From contig JAEWAQ010000082.1 in assembly GCA_023391635.1 (NCBI GenBank), positions 62,001-126,000 of the forward strand: a DNA stretch of 64,000 nucleotides. Direction: 5' to 3'. Every line of letters begins with the position of its first letter. Within the stretch, counting starts at the first letter, position 1. The position numbers and the translations under genes are program-made. The notes beneath the pieces are model-generated. The model was not told the DNA's origin and did no database searches. It saw nothing but the letters and a program-made list of their open reading frames with translations. Positions 8,435-16,793 of this stretch are shown here, piece by piece. This DNA comes from Bacillota bacterium. Lineage in GTDB: Bacteria > Bacillota > Bacilli > Paenibacillales > Paenibacillaceae.

Positions 8435-9321
8435 AAGCGTCAATCGCCATCTGCACGCACAATCGGGCAGCTGATTTGAGAGAAGCGCTCCTGAGTTTGG
8501 CGCAGCAGAAGTTTCAAGAATCGTTCGAAGTCATCGTGGTGGATAACCGTTCTACCGATCGTACGAAGCAAGTGACCCTGGAAGTTCAGTCGCTCATGCA
8601 GGCGCCGGTCCGATATGTGTACGAGGAGCGACTCGGCCTGTCCGTCGCCCGGAACCGCGCGATCCGCGAAGCGAAGGGCGAATACATCCTCTTTCTGGAC
8701 GACGACGCCGCCGCTTCGACGGACTGGATCGGCGAGATCGTCCGGCTGTTCGATCGCGATGCGCAAGTCGGCTGCGTCGGAGGCAAGATCGAGCCCGTAT
8801 GGGAAGGCGGCGCTCCAGCATGGCTGCCTCAAGAGAATCGAACGCTGTACAGCATTCTTGACTATGCTGACGAGATCAAGGAGATGCAGGCGCCGGACAT
8901 CCCGTTCGGCGCGAATATGGCACTGCGCGTCTCGCTGTTCCAAGGGATGGCGGCATTTCGCGAGGATCTGGGCAGAATCGGCAACAATTTGCTGTCGAGC
9001 GAGGAATCGGAACTGATTGCGCGCGTTCGCGCCCACGGGTGGAAAGTGATCTACACCCCCCATGCGCTCGTGCTGCACAAGATTCCTCGCAGCCGGATCA
9101 GCCGCAAATGGCTGCTTCGCCGCATCTACTGGCAGGGCGTCAGCAAGGCGATCGCTTCGAACGGCAAGGCGGCCGATATCGCCAAATCGCTGTTGAAAAT
9201 GCTCGCGTTCCTGCTGCTCGCCATCGTGTTCCTGTACGACAAGCGTCGCATCTTCCGCCAGATCAGCAGAATGACGTACCATCACGGCCTGTTAAGAGGC
9301 TTGCTGCGCGCGGTTTCATGA
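8431..9321 (+). CDS. GT2-type glycosyltransferase
   Basis: A 296-residue inverting transferase with a GT-A fold. It begins MKASIAICTHNRAADLREAL, then has VIVVDNRSTDRT, and LFLDDDAAAS as the metal-binding DxD region. A probable catalytic base lies in the LLSSEESELIARV segment. The C-terminus carries one hydrophobic stretch (LLKMLAFLLLAIVFLYD), so it is probably membrane-anchored. The ATG start overlaps the upstream stop codon, and the C-terminus overlaps the flippase gene by ATGA. Confidence 0.9.
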   Translation: MKASIAICTHNRAADLREALLSLAQQKFQESFEVIVVDNRSTDRTKQVTLEVQSLMQAPVRYVYEERLGLSVARNRAIREAKGEYILFLDDDAAASTDWIGEIVRLFDRDAQVGCVGGKIEPVWEGGAPAWLPQENRTLYSILDYADEIKEMQAPDIPFGANMALRVSLFQGMAAFREDLGRIGNNLLSSEESELIARVRAHGWKVIYTPHALVLHKIPRSRISRKWLLRRIYWQGVSKAIASNGKAADIAKSLLKMLAFLLLAIVFLYDKRRIFRQISRMTYHHGLLRGLLRAVS

Positions 9322-10706
9322 ACAGGTTCATTCATACGCAGAAGGAAGTAGGGCGCATGTTCGCAAGATCGGCAATCGGCAAGAAAATCGACAAGGGGGT
9401 ACAAGGCCGAGGTATTCTGAGGACGATAGGGCAGACGAGCCTCGCCAACGCGGCGATCATGGCCGTCGGCATGCTGACGGCCATGGTGACGGCGCGTTGG
9501 TTCGGGGTCACGGGCAAAGGAGAACTTGCCGCCATCGTGTTCTGGCCGACGCTACTGGCCGGGCTGCTCAGCTTCGGGCTGCCGACTTCCCTGATCTATA
9601 ACCGAAAGACGAATCCGGACAAGGGCGCGGATTATGTCCGGGCCGGGTTTCTGTTCCAACTGCCCGTCTGCTTGGCGGCCGGCATCGTCGCATGGCTGTG
9701 CATGCCAGCCTGGCTCGGGCATTATCCGGCAGAGGTCGTTCGGATCGCCCAATGGTACGCGGTTGCGACGCTGCCGATGCTGCTGGCGGTCAACCTGCTG
9801 TCCGCGCTCGCGCAAAGCCTGGATCGATTCGAAGTGTACAATGGCTTGCGGCTGTACGTGCCGCTCAGCAACCTGCTAGGCCTGCTGGCGCTATGGGCAT
9901 GCGGTTTGCTCACCTTGCAGCATGCCGCGCTGATCTACTTCGCCACCAGCCTGACGGTTGCGGCTTGGGCGATCTACGCGCTGCGAAGCGAGCTTGCTGC
10001 CGCCGAATGGTTCCGTAAATTCAAGGATGGCTCGGCAATCAAGCGATTGTTCGGCTATGGCAGCCGAGTATACGGCGTCGAACTGCTCGGCACGCTGTAC
10101 ACACAGAGCGACAAGCTGATCATCCTGTCGCTGCTGACCGCAAGGGAACTTGGCTTGTATACGGTCGTGTATACGCTGTCGCGCGCTTTCAACGCGGTGC
10201 AGATGGCGATCGCGAACGTCCTCTTTCCGAAGGTGACCGGTCTGAGCCGGGACCGAATCGTACAGACGGTCGGTAAAGCGTTTCGCGTCTCGCTGCTGAT
10301 CATGGCGGCTGCGCTCGTCCCGGGCATGTTTGCAGGCCGCTACCTGCTGGGTCTGCTGTTCGGCGCTCCGTTCCTGGAAGCCGATACGGCATTCTATCTG
10401 CTCTGCGTGGAATGCGTCATTGGGGGAGGCTCCTGGATTCTCGCCGCTTCCTTCAACGCCCTGGGCCGTCCGGGACTCGTCGCGCTCCGGCAAGCCGCAG
10501 CCCTGGCCGTTACGATCGGCCTGTTTTTCGCGCTCACGCCGCTCTTCGGCTTGAACGGCATCGCGCTGGCGCTTTTGCTCGGCGCCTGCGTACGGCTGCT
10601 CATTACGATCGCCGCCATGCGAATCGTATTTGGCGCGCGCATTACCGATGTCTTGTTCGGCACAAGACGAGCGCAAGCAAGTCTTAACGACGAGGAGAAC
10701 GAATGA
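9318..10706 (+). CDS. Wzx-like polysaccharide flippase
   Basis: A 462-residue MOP/MVF-superfamily exporter expected to flip the lipid-linked repeat unit. About 12-14 hydrophobic segments are visible. The first is TSLANAAIMAVGMLTAMVTARWFG, with the family's usual Gly-rich, Arg-containing end to helix 1. A second half begins around YGSRVYGVELLGTLYTQSDKLIILSLL, which matches the typical bridge before helix 7. A basic cytoplasmic N-terminus of about 40 residues precedes helix 1. ATGA overlaps join it to both neighbours. Confidence 0.88.
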   Translation: MNRFIHTQKEVGRMFARSAIGKKIDKGVQGRGILRTIGQTSLANAAIMAVGMLTAMVTARWFGVTGKGELAAIVFWPTLLAGLLSFGLPTSLIYNRKTNPDKGADYVRAGFLFQLPVCLAAGIVAWLCMPAWLGHYPAEVVRIAQWYAVATLPMLLAVNLLSALAQSLDRFEVYNGLRLYVPLSNLLGLLALWACGLLTLQHAALIYFATSLTVAAWAIYALRSELAAAEWFRKFKDGSAIKRLFGYGSRVYGVELLGTLYTQSDKLIILSLLTARELGLYTVVYTLSRAFNAVQMAIANVLFPKVTGLSRDRIVQTVGKAFRVSLLIMAAALVPGMFAGRYLLGLLFGAPFLEADTAFYLLCVECVIGGGSWILAASFNALGRPGLVALRQAAALAVTIGLFFALTPLFGLNGIALALLLGACVRLLITIAAMRIVFGARITDVLFGTRRAQASLNDEENE

Positions 10707-11686
10707 TGCACACGATCCAACAGCAAGACGCGCATCCGATGGAAGACCTGAAAAACTTGCTGCAGCAAATTTTGCAAGTCATTCCGCCGCGCTCACAAGT
10801 TTATTACATCGATTACCCGATATACGCCAACGGCGGCGATCTGCTCATTATGAAGGGTACCGAGGCGTTCTTCCGGGAACATCGGATTCACGTGGCGGCG
10901 CGGTACAGCGCTCTCGATTTCCCGGACCGATTGCCGATTCCGCGGGACGTGATCCTGGTGCTGCAAGGCGGAGGAAATTTCGGCGACTTGTACCCGGTGC
11001 ATCAGAAGCTGCGCGAGCGGATCGTGGAGAGCTACCCCGGTCATCGCGTCGTCATCCTGCCGCAGACGATCTACTACAAGAGCGTGTTCGAATGGGAACG
11101 AACGGCGGCGATCTTGCGCCGGCACCCGGACCTGCACCTGTTCGTGCGGGACACGCTGTCGCTGGAGATGGCCAGGGAATGGCTCGATACCCGCAACGTC
11201 TATCTGTCGCCGGATATGGCGCACCAGCTGTGGCCGATTCGCAGCCCGGTCGTACCGGACAAAGAACTGCTGCGCTTCCTCCGCACCGACATCGAGAAGT
11301 CGGCGGAGCAGCATCGCTGGGAATCGGGCGAAGCCGGAGATTGCCTGGATTGGCCGACGCTGTATGGCAGCATGGAACGCAAGTCGATCCGCTTGCTTTC
11401 CGGAATGATGCGCAGCGGCATCGCCGTCTCGTCCGCCAGCCGCGTATGGGGCAAGTATGCCGATTACCTGGTGAGGAAAGCGATTCAGCGATTCGGCCGT
11501 TATCGGACCGTACAGACCTCCAGATTGCACGGCCATATTTTGTCCTGCCTGATGAATAAACCGAACGTGCTTTTCGACAATGCGTACGGGAAGAACGCCG
11601 GGTATTATCGCGCCTGGACGAGCGGCATCGCCACCGCACAATTGCTGGCGGCGCCCGCGAACGGGAAGAACGGAGGAAACTTATGA
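10703..11686 (+). CDS. Polysaccharide pyruvyl transferase family protein
   Basis: A 327-residue protein of PF04230, which transfers pyruvate from PEP to form ketal groups on sugars and so adds acidic charge to the polymer. Key stretches are NGGDLLIMKGTEAFF, LVLQGGGNFGDLYPVHQ, VVILPQTIYY and TSRLHGHILSCLM. Some members of this fold act on other substrates, so the exact product is inferred from the operon. It overlaps both neighbours by ATGA. Confidence 0.85.
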   Translation: MMHTIQQQDAHPMEDLKNLLQQILQVIPPRSQVYYIDYPIYANGGDLLIMKGTEAFFREHRIHVAARYSALDFPDRLPIPRDVILVLQGGGNFGDLYPVHQKLRERIVESYPGHRVVILPQTIYYKSVFEWERTAAILRRHPDLHLFVRDTLSLEMAREWLDTRNVYLSPDMAHQLWPIRSPVVPDKELLRFLRTDIEKSAEQHRWESGEAGDCLDWPTLYGSMERKSIRLLSGMMRSGIAVSSASRVWGKYADYLVRKAIQRFGRYRTVQTSRLHGHILSCLMNKPNVLFDNAYGKNAGYYRAWTSGIATAQLLAAPANGKNGGNL

Positions 11687-13065
11687 AAATCGTATTGCTG
11701 TCCGGAGGCTCGGGCAAGCGGCTGTGGCCGCTCTCGAGCGATGTGCGCTCGAAGCAGTTTCTGAAAGTGTTGACGGACTCGCAAGGCCGGAAGGAGTCGA
11801 TGGTTCAGCGGGTATGGGGACAGCTCGGCGAAGCCGGGCTGCAGGACCTGGCGTACGTGGCGACGAGCCAGTCGCAGGTCGAGATGATCTGCGGCCAGTT
11901 GGGAAGCGATCTGAACCTCATCGTGGAACCGGAAAGAAGAGATACGTTCCCCGCGATCGCGCTGGCTGCCGCTTATTTATATTCGGTGGAGGGCGCAAGC
12001 TTGGGCGAGACGGTTGTTGTGATGCCGGTCGATCCGTATGTGGACGGCGCCTTCTTTCACCGCTTGAAGGAACTGGAGCAGGCGCTTGGCGCCACGGGCG
12101 CGGATTTGGCGCTGATCGGGGTCCAGCCGACCTATCCTTCGGAGAAATACGGCTATATCGTGCCGAAGCCGGCGAGAACTGGCGCGGAAGTACCGCCGTT
12201 CCTGGACGTGCACAGCTTTCGCGAGAAGCCTTGCCGGGAAGACGCGGAGGAGATGATTCGCCGGGGCGCGCTGTGGAATTGCGGCGTGTTCGCGTTCAAG
12301 CTCGAATTTCTGATCAACCTCCTGATCGCCTACGACGTACCCATTCATTACGAAGGCATGCTGCGACGATATGGCAAATTGCCGGCCGTCAGCTTCGACT
12401 ATGAAATCGTGGAGCGCGCGAGACGGATCGCCGCCGTACGTTACGAGGGAGCATGGAAGGATCTGGGCACCTGGAACACGCTGACGGAAGAAATCGATGC
12501 TGCGCTGACCGGCCGGGGAGTCATTGACGAAGGCGCGACGAATGTGCATGTCATTAACGAATTGGATATTCCGGTTGCGCTGCTCGGCCTTTCCAACGTT
12601 GTCGTGGCAGCCAGTCCCGATGGCATACTGGTGGCGGATAAGGAAGCGAGTCCGCTAGTCAAAGAGGTCATGAAACATTCGCAGCAGCGCCCCATGTACG
12701 AAGAACGGCGCTGGGGCCGTTATCGCGTGCTTGATTATGCGACCTATCCGGACGGCAGGGAAGTGCTGACCAAGCGGATCTATGTCGAAGCCGGTCAAAA
12801 TTTAAGCTACCAGTACCATAACTTCCGTGACGAGGTGTGGACGGTCGTGTCCGGACAAGGAGAAGCGATCGTGGAAGACCGGCTTGTGCCGCTGTCGGCG
12901 GGCGACGTGCTCAAAGTTCCGAAGCTGAGCAAGCATAGTCTGCGGGCAAGATCGGATCTGGAAATCGTGGAAGTGCAGACCGGCATGCGGCTGATCGAAG
13001 AAGATATCGTCCGGCTAACGCAGGACTGGGGCGAGATCGTCCAGCGCTGCCGGGCGGCGGGGTGA
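11683..13065 (+). CDS. manC: Mannose-1-phosphate guanylyltransferase with C-terminal mannose-6-phosphate isomerase-type cupin
   Basis: A 460-residue enzyme that makes GDP-mannose from mannose-1-phosphate, implying a mannose-derived sugar in the polymer. The N-terminal VLLSGGSGKRLWPLSSD with SKQFL is the nucleotidyl-transfer signature, and FREKP follows near residue 180. From about residue 345 a cupin domain begins (RRWGRYRVLD, then NLSYQYHNFRDEVWTVVSG). The usual QxHxHR metal motif reads QYHNFR here, so the second metal-binding His is replaced by Phe and the isomerase half may be weak or inactive. The start overlaps the upstream stop. Confidence 0.9.
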   Translation: MKIVLLSGGSGKRLWPLSSDVRSKQFLKVLTDSQGRKESMVQRVWGQLGEAGLQDLAYVATSQSQVEMICGQLGSDLNLIVEPERRDTFPAIALAAAYLYSVEGASLGETVVVMPVDPYVDGAFFHRLKELEQALGATGADLALIGVQPTYPSEKYGYIVPKPARTGAEVPPFLDVHSFREKPCREDAEEMIRRGALWNCGVFAFKLEFLINLLIAYDVPIHYEGMLRRYGKLPAVSFDYEIVERARRIAAVRYEGAWKDLGTWNTLTEEIDAALTGRGVIDEGATNVHVINELDIPVALLGLSNVVVAASPDGILVADKEASPLVKEVMKHSQQRPMYEERRWGRYRVLDYATYPDGREVLTKRIYVEAGQNLSYQYHNFRDEVWTVVSGQGEAIVEDRLVPLSAGDVLKVPKLSKHSLRARSDLEIVEVQTGMRLIEEDIVRLTQDWGEIVQRCRAAG

Positions 13066-13069
13066 CGGC

Positions 13070-14485
13070 ATGAACATCGCGGTCATCGGAGCCGGGTACG
13101 TCGGCCTTGTCTCGGGCGTCTGCTACGCGGAGCTTGGCCACCGGGTCGTCTGCGTCGACAACGACCCGGCCAAGATCGCCTTGCTGAAGAGCGGCGCCGT
13201 TCCGATCTACGAGCCGGATCTGGCGGAGTTGTCGCAGCGGAACATGGCGGCGGGCAGGCTGAGCTATACGACGGATTTGCGGGCTGCCGTTTCACGATCT
13301 ACGCTCGTCGTCGTGGCCGTCGGGACGCCCGCAGCGCCAGGTGGCGCAGCGGATTTGACCTATATCGAACAAGCCGCCGACGAAATCGCGGGCGCCATGA
13401 ACGGTTACAAGATCGTCGCCGTGAAGAGCACGGTGCCCGTGGGGACGAACGAGCGCGTCAGAGACCGGATCCGGCGCCGGTCGAACGAACGGTTCGACAG
13501 CGTCTCGCTGCCGGAGTTTCTGCGGGAAGGAACGGCGGTGCGCGATACGATGCATCCTGACCGGATCGTGATCGGCACCGATTCGCCGAATGCGGCGGCC
13601 GAGATGACCAAGCTGCATGAGCCGCTCGCGAGCCGGATCATGGTCACGGATATCCGCAGCGCGGAGATGCTGAAGTACGCTTCCAACGCTTTCCTGGCGA
13701 CGAAGATCTCGTTCATGAACGAGATCGCCAACATTTGCGAGAAAGTCGGCGCCGATATTACCCGCGTGGCCGAAGGCATGGGATTCGACAGCCGGATCGG
13801 CCCGGCTTTCCTGAAGGCGGGCATCGGCTACGGCGGCTCCTGCTTCCCGAAGGATACGCGGGCGCTCATTCAGATCGCCGGCAACGTCGACTATGAATTC
13901 AAGCTGCTGCGCGCGGTCGTTGAAGTGAATCAGGATCAGCGGTTCCGGATCGTCCGCATGCTGGAAGCGGCATTCGGCGGGCAGTTGCGCGGCAGGACGA
14001 TCGCCATCTGGGGTCTGGCCTTCAAGCCGAACACCGACGACGTGCGGGAGTCGCCCGCGCTGGAAATCATCCGTCGTCTGATCGATGCAGGCGCCCGCGT
14101 GAAAGCCTATGATCCGGTCGCGATGCCGAACTTCCGGCATCACTTCGGGGAGGACGCCAGCGCCGCCTGGTGCCGGGACGCGCTGGAAGCCGCGCGCGGC
14201 GCCGATGCGCTATGTATCCTGACGGAATGGGAGGAATTCGCGCGGACGGATTTGCCGCATCTGCAGACGATCATGCGCGCACCGGTCCTCATTGACGGTC
14301 GCAACGTCTTTGAAGAGCTGGATTTGGCCGGCACGGCGTTTCGATACGCTTCCATCGGCAGACCCCGATTGAATCGAGGGTGGGAATATGATGAACAGAA
14401 AGCTGGCGTATCTGCTTGTATGCAGCCTGATCGCATGCCTGATGCTGCTGTACGTCAAGGGGGAGGGCTCGACATCCCGGTATGA
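13070..14485 (+). CDS. ugd: UDP-glucose 6-dehydrogenase
   Basis: Oxidises UDP-glucose to UDP-glucuronate with NAD+, providing uronic acid for the exopolysaccharide. Rossmann motif MNIAVIGAGYVGLVSG, then VKSTVPVGTN, and the catalytic-Cys motif GIGYGGSCFPKDTRAL. The C-terminal NAD-binding-related AIWGLAFKPNTDDVRESPA is intact. Family members normally end soon after the conserved YxSIGR (here FRYASIGRP). This protein reads on for about 35 more residues and overlaps the following gene by 98 bases, suggesting that the original stop codon was lost. Confidence 0.94.
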   Translation: MNIAVIGAGYVGLVSGVCYAELGHRVVCVDNDPAKIALLKSGAVPIYEPDLAELSQRNMAAGRLSYTTDLRAAVSRSTLVVVAVGTPAAPGGAADLTYIEQAADEIAGAMNGYKIVAVKSTVPVGTNERVRDRIRRRSNERFDSVSLPEFLREGTAVRDTMHPDRIVIGTDSPNAAAEMTKLHEPLASRIMVTDIRSAEMLKYASNAFLATKISFMNEIANICEKVGADITRVAEGMGFDSRIGPAFLKAGIGYGGSCFPKDTRALIQIAGNVDYEFKLLRAVVEVNQDQRFRIVRMLEAAFGGQLRGRTIAIWGLAFKPNTDDVRESPALEIIRRLIDAGARVKAYDPVAMPNFRHHFGEDASAAWCRDALEAARGADALCILTEWEEFARTDLPHLQTIMRAPVLIDGRNVFEELDLAGTAFRYASIGRPRLNRGWEYDEQKAGVSACMQPDRMPDAAVRQGGGLDIPV

Positions 14486-16676
14486 ATCGACCGCGCTGGC
14501 GGCGGCTCCGCCGATCGGTCTGTTCGATTCGCTGGACGGCTTCGACCACGTTGCTGCCCGCTCCAACCTGTATGCGGCCAAGGAGACGCCCGAATATTTC
14601 GGCGGCGATGGCGGCCGCGTGGCCCGCGCCACGACGGCGCCGGGATTTCTGCTGTATCGCACGGACTTTGATATCGCCTCCTTTACGATTCTCAGCAGCT
14701 TTTTCACGGGCATTCCGATCGAGAAGCTGCGGGTGTATGCATCGGCCGACGGCGAGCGATTCGAGGAAGTCGCCGCCGACTGCTACGGTGTCGGAGACGC
14801 CGTCAGCAATTGGCAGCGCTACGCCTGCGAAGCGACCTCGCTTCCGGCGCACATGAGGCAATTAAAGATCGAACTGCTCGGCACGGCCAAAGCCTGGTCG
14901 CCGCAAGTGCTGCAGGTGTCGTTCAATCGGCATGCGGCTTCCGTCAGGCCGGGATACGTGCGCAGCGGGAATGCCGTACAGATCGAGCTGACATCGGTGT
15001 CGCCCGAAGCGAGCATCTATTATCGGTTGAACGGCAGCACGGAGTTCGTGCGCTATTCGTCGCCGGTGTTGATTAGCGGGTATACGAAGCTGGAGGCTTA
15101 CGCCGTCAGCCCCGGCATGGACCCCAGCCCCGTGCGCGCCTATGCGTTCAACGGCAATCGCGACGTGCTGGTCGACAAGTTCGGCCAGATGGCCGAGGCG
15201 AAATTTCCGGAGAAGGTGACGAGCGCACAGCAGTTGGCGACGGACGCGGCAGCGGATACCGCTTATTACGCGAGCCTGAAGCCGCCGGCGGGCCGCGACC
15301 GTTACGGCGGGTTGGCGGGGAGTGCGGCAAAGTACGGCTTGCAGGCGCAAGGTTATTTCGCGATCCAGCGGACGGGAGAACGGACGGCGATGACGACGCC
15401 GGAGGGCAATCTTTATTTCAGCCTGGCAGTGAACGGCATTACGGCCAATGAGACGTTCATGAAGGTGAAAGGACGGGAGGAGCTGTTCGAAGCCCTCCCC
15501 TTGTACCAGGGCGGATACAAGTCCGCGTTCATCGGCAGCGACCATTTCTCGTTCTACTTGGCCAACAAGTATGCGAAGACCGGGGAGATCCCGACCGAGC
15601 ACGCCCTTTATGCGGAGGCGTTGACTCGTCTGGACAAATGGGGCTTTAACGGCGTCGGCGGATTTTCCCCGGAGAAATACGGCGAGGAGGGCCGGTTTCC
15701 GTACGTGCGGATGCTTCCGTTGGACGGGATGGATTGGGCGAAGACGGAAGGAATATCGCTGTTCGATATTTTCGCGCCGGATGCCGAAGCGAAGATCGAC
15801 CAAGCGTTCCGGAAGGCGGTCGAGCCGCACCGTAACGATAAGATGCTGATCGGCTACTTCATCGGCAACGAGTATGACTATCACCGGTTCTATGACACGG
15901 TGCCGAAGCTGTCGGCCAGCCGGTCGGCCATCAAGCGGAAGCTGGTGTCGGTGCTGCAGGACAAATACGGCTCGATCGACGCTTTTAACGCCGGATGGGA
16001 TACGGCGTACCGTTCGTTCGGGGAGTTGAACGAAGCCGCATTGGCGGTCGAAACTACGGCTGCCTGGCGCGATATGGACGCATTCTTCTCCATGTACCTC
16101 GACAAGCTGTTCGGGACGATCGCGCAGACGTTTCGCCGGTACGACCCGAACCACCTGCTGCTCGGGGATCGCTGGATGATGTCGACGCTGCAGCATGAGA
16201 AGATCCGGCGGCTCGTCGCCGAAGCGGAAGGTCGCTATGTCGATGTAATCAGCCTCAACTATTATGCGTATCAGTTGGATGCGAATCTGCTCGCGGACAT
16301 TCATACGGCATCGGGCGGCAAGCCGATTCTGATCAGCGAATTCGGCTACGGCACGGGCGAGCAGGGGCTGGCGCCGCTGCTCCCGAACTCGGCTGCCAAT
16401 CAGTTCCAGCGAGGGATGCGTTACCGGAATTACGTGGAGGAGGCGGCCAGCCTGCCCTATATCGTCGGCGCGCACGTGTTCAACTATATCGATCAGGCCG
16501 CGCTCGGCAGATACTGGGAAGGCGATGCGGGCGAACGTTACAATACGGGACTCGTCAATGTGACGGATCGGCCCTACAAGCACTATTTGCTTGGCGTCGT
16601 CGAAACGAACCAGGACATTTACAAAGTGATGCTCGGAGAGCGTCCGCGGTTTTATTACGATTTCAGCAAGCTGTAG
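14388..16676 (+). CDS. Secreted clan-A glycoside hydrolase with a chitobiase-like C-terminal-type module
   Basis: A 762-residue protein with an N-terminal hydrophobic signal or anchor (residues 6-24). About residues 40-170 form a beta-rich region. About residues 200-245 resemble the chitobiase/hexosaminidase C-terminal-type fold (EASIYYRLNGSTEFVRYSSP). A TIM-barrel catalytic domain follows from about residue 320. The likely acid/base Glu is in YFIGNEYDYH and the likely nucleophile Glu in ILISEFGYGTG, the beta-4 and beta-7 pattern of clan GH-A (GH42/GH50/GH86-like). Its place at the end of the EPS operon suggests trimming or release of the polymer. The exact GH family is uncertain. Its first 98 bases overlap ugd. 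Confidence 0.75.
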   Translation: MMNRKLAYLLVCSLIACLMLLYVKGEGSTSRYESTALAAAPPIGLFDSLDGFDHVAARSNLYAAKETPEYFGGDGGRVARATTAPGFLLYRTDFDIASFTILSSFFTGIPIEKLRVYASADGERFEEVAADCYGVGDAVSNWQRYACEATSLPAHMRQLKIELLGTAKAWSPQVLQVSFNRHAASVRPGYVRSGNAVQIELTSVSPEASIYYRLNGSTEFVRYSSPVLISGYTKLEAYAVSPGMDPSPVRAYAFNGNRDVLVDKFGQMAEAKFPEKVTSAQQLATDAAADTAYYASLKPPAGRDRYGGLAGSAAKYGLQAQGYFAIQRTGERTAMTTPEGNLYFSLAVNGITANETFMKVKGREELFEALPLYQGGYKSAFIGSDHFSFYLANKYAKTGEIPTEHALYAEALTRLDKWGFNGVGGFSPEKYGEEGRFPYVRMLPLDGMDWAKTEGISLFDIFAPDAEAKIDQAFRKAVEPHRNDKMLIGYFIGNEYDYHRFYDTVPKLSASRSAIKRKLVSVLQDKYGSIDAFNAGWDTAYRSFGELNEAALAVETTAAWRDMDAFFSMYLDKLFGTIAQTFRRYDPNHLLLGDRWMMSTLQHEKIRRLVAEAEGRYVDVISLNYYAYQLDANLLADIHTASGGKPILISEFGYGTGEQGLAPLLPNSAANQFQRGMRYRNYVEEAASLPYIVGAHVFNYIDQAALGRYWEGDAGERYNTGLVNVTDRPYKHYLLGVVETNQDIYKVMLGERPRFYYDFSKL

Positions 16677-16688
16677 AGGAGGAGAGGG

Positions 16689-16785
16689 TGCGACGGTCGG
16701 TGTGGCAAATAGACGCTGCAGTCGACTAATTGGCGGTTTGCGGCGTTCGGTGAGGTGAATGGGCGCCGCGGTCGTTTGAGAGGAG
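16689..16785. repeat. Two degenerate copies of a 50-bp direct repeat
   Basis: The spacer between the glycoside hydrolase and the sulfotransferase holds TGCGACGGTCGGTG starting at 16689 and TGCGGCGTTCGGTG starting at 16739, an offset of 50 bases, with similarity continuing for about 40 bases. The second copy (16745-16785) matches the array at 40616-40656 at 30 of 41 positions without gaps. Its last bases (GAGAGGAG) supply the ribosome site of the sulfotransferase. Confidence 0.65.
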
Positions 16786-16793
16786 GGAGCGGC

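Noticed and set aside
6536..8443. 635-codon minus-strand frame opposite the glycosyltransferases
   Set aside because: High-GC antisense shadow. The plus-strand genes have clear motifs and overlapping starts; the minus-strand product has none.
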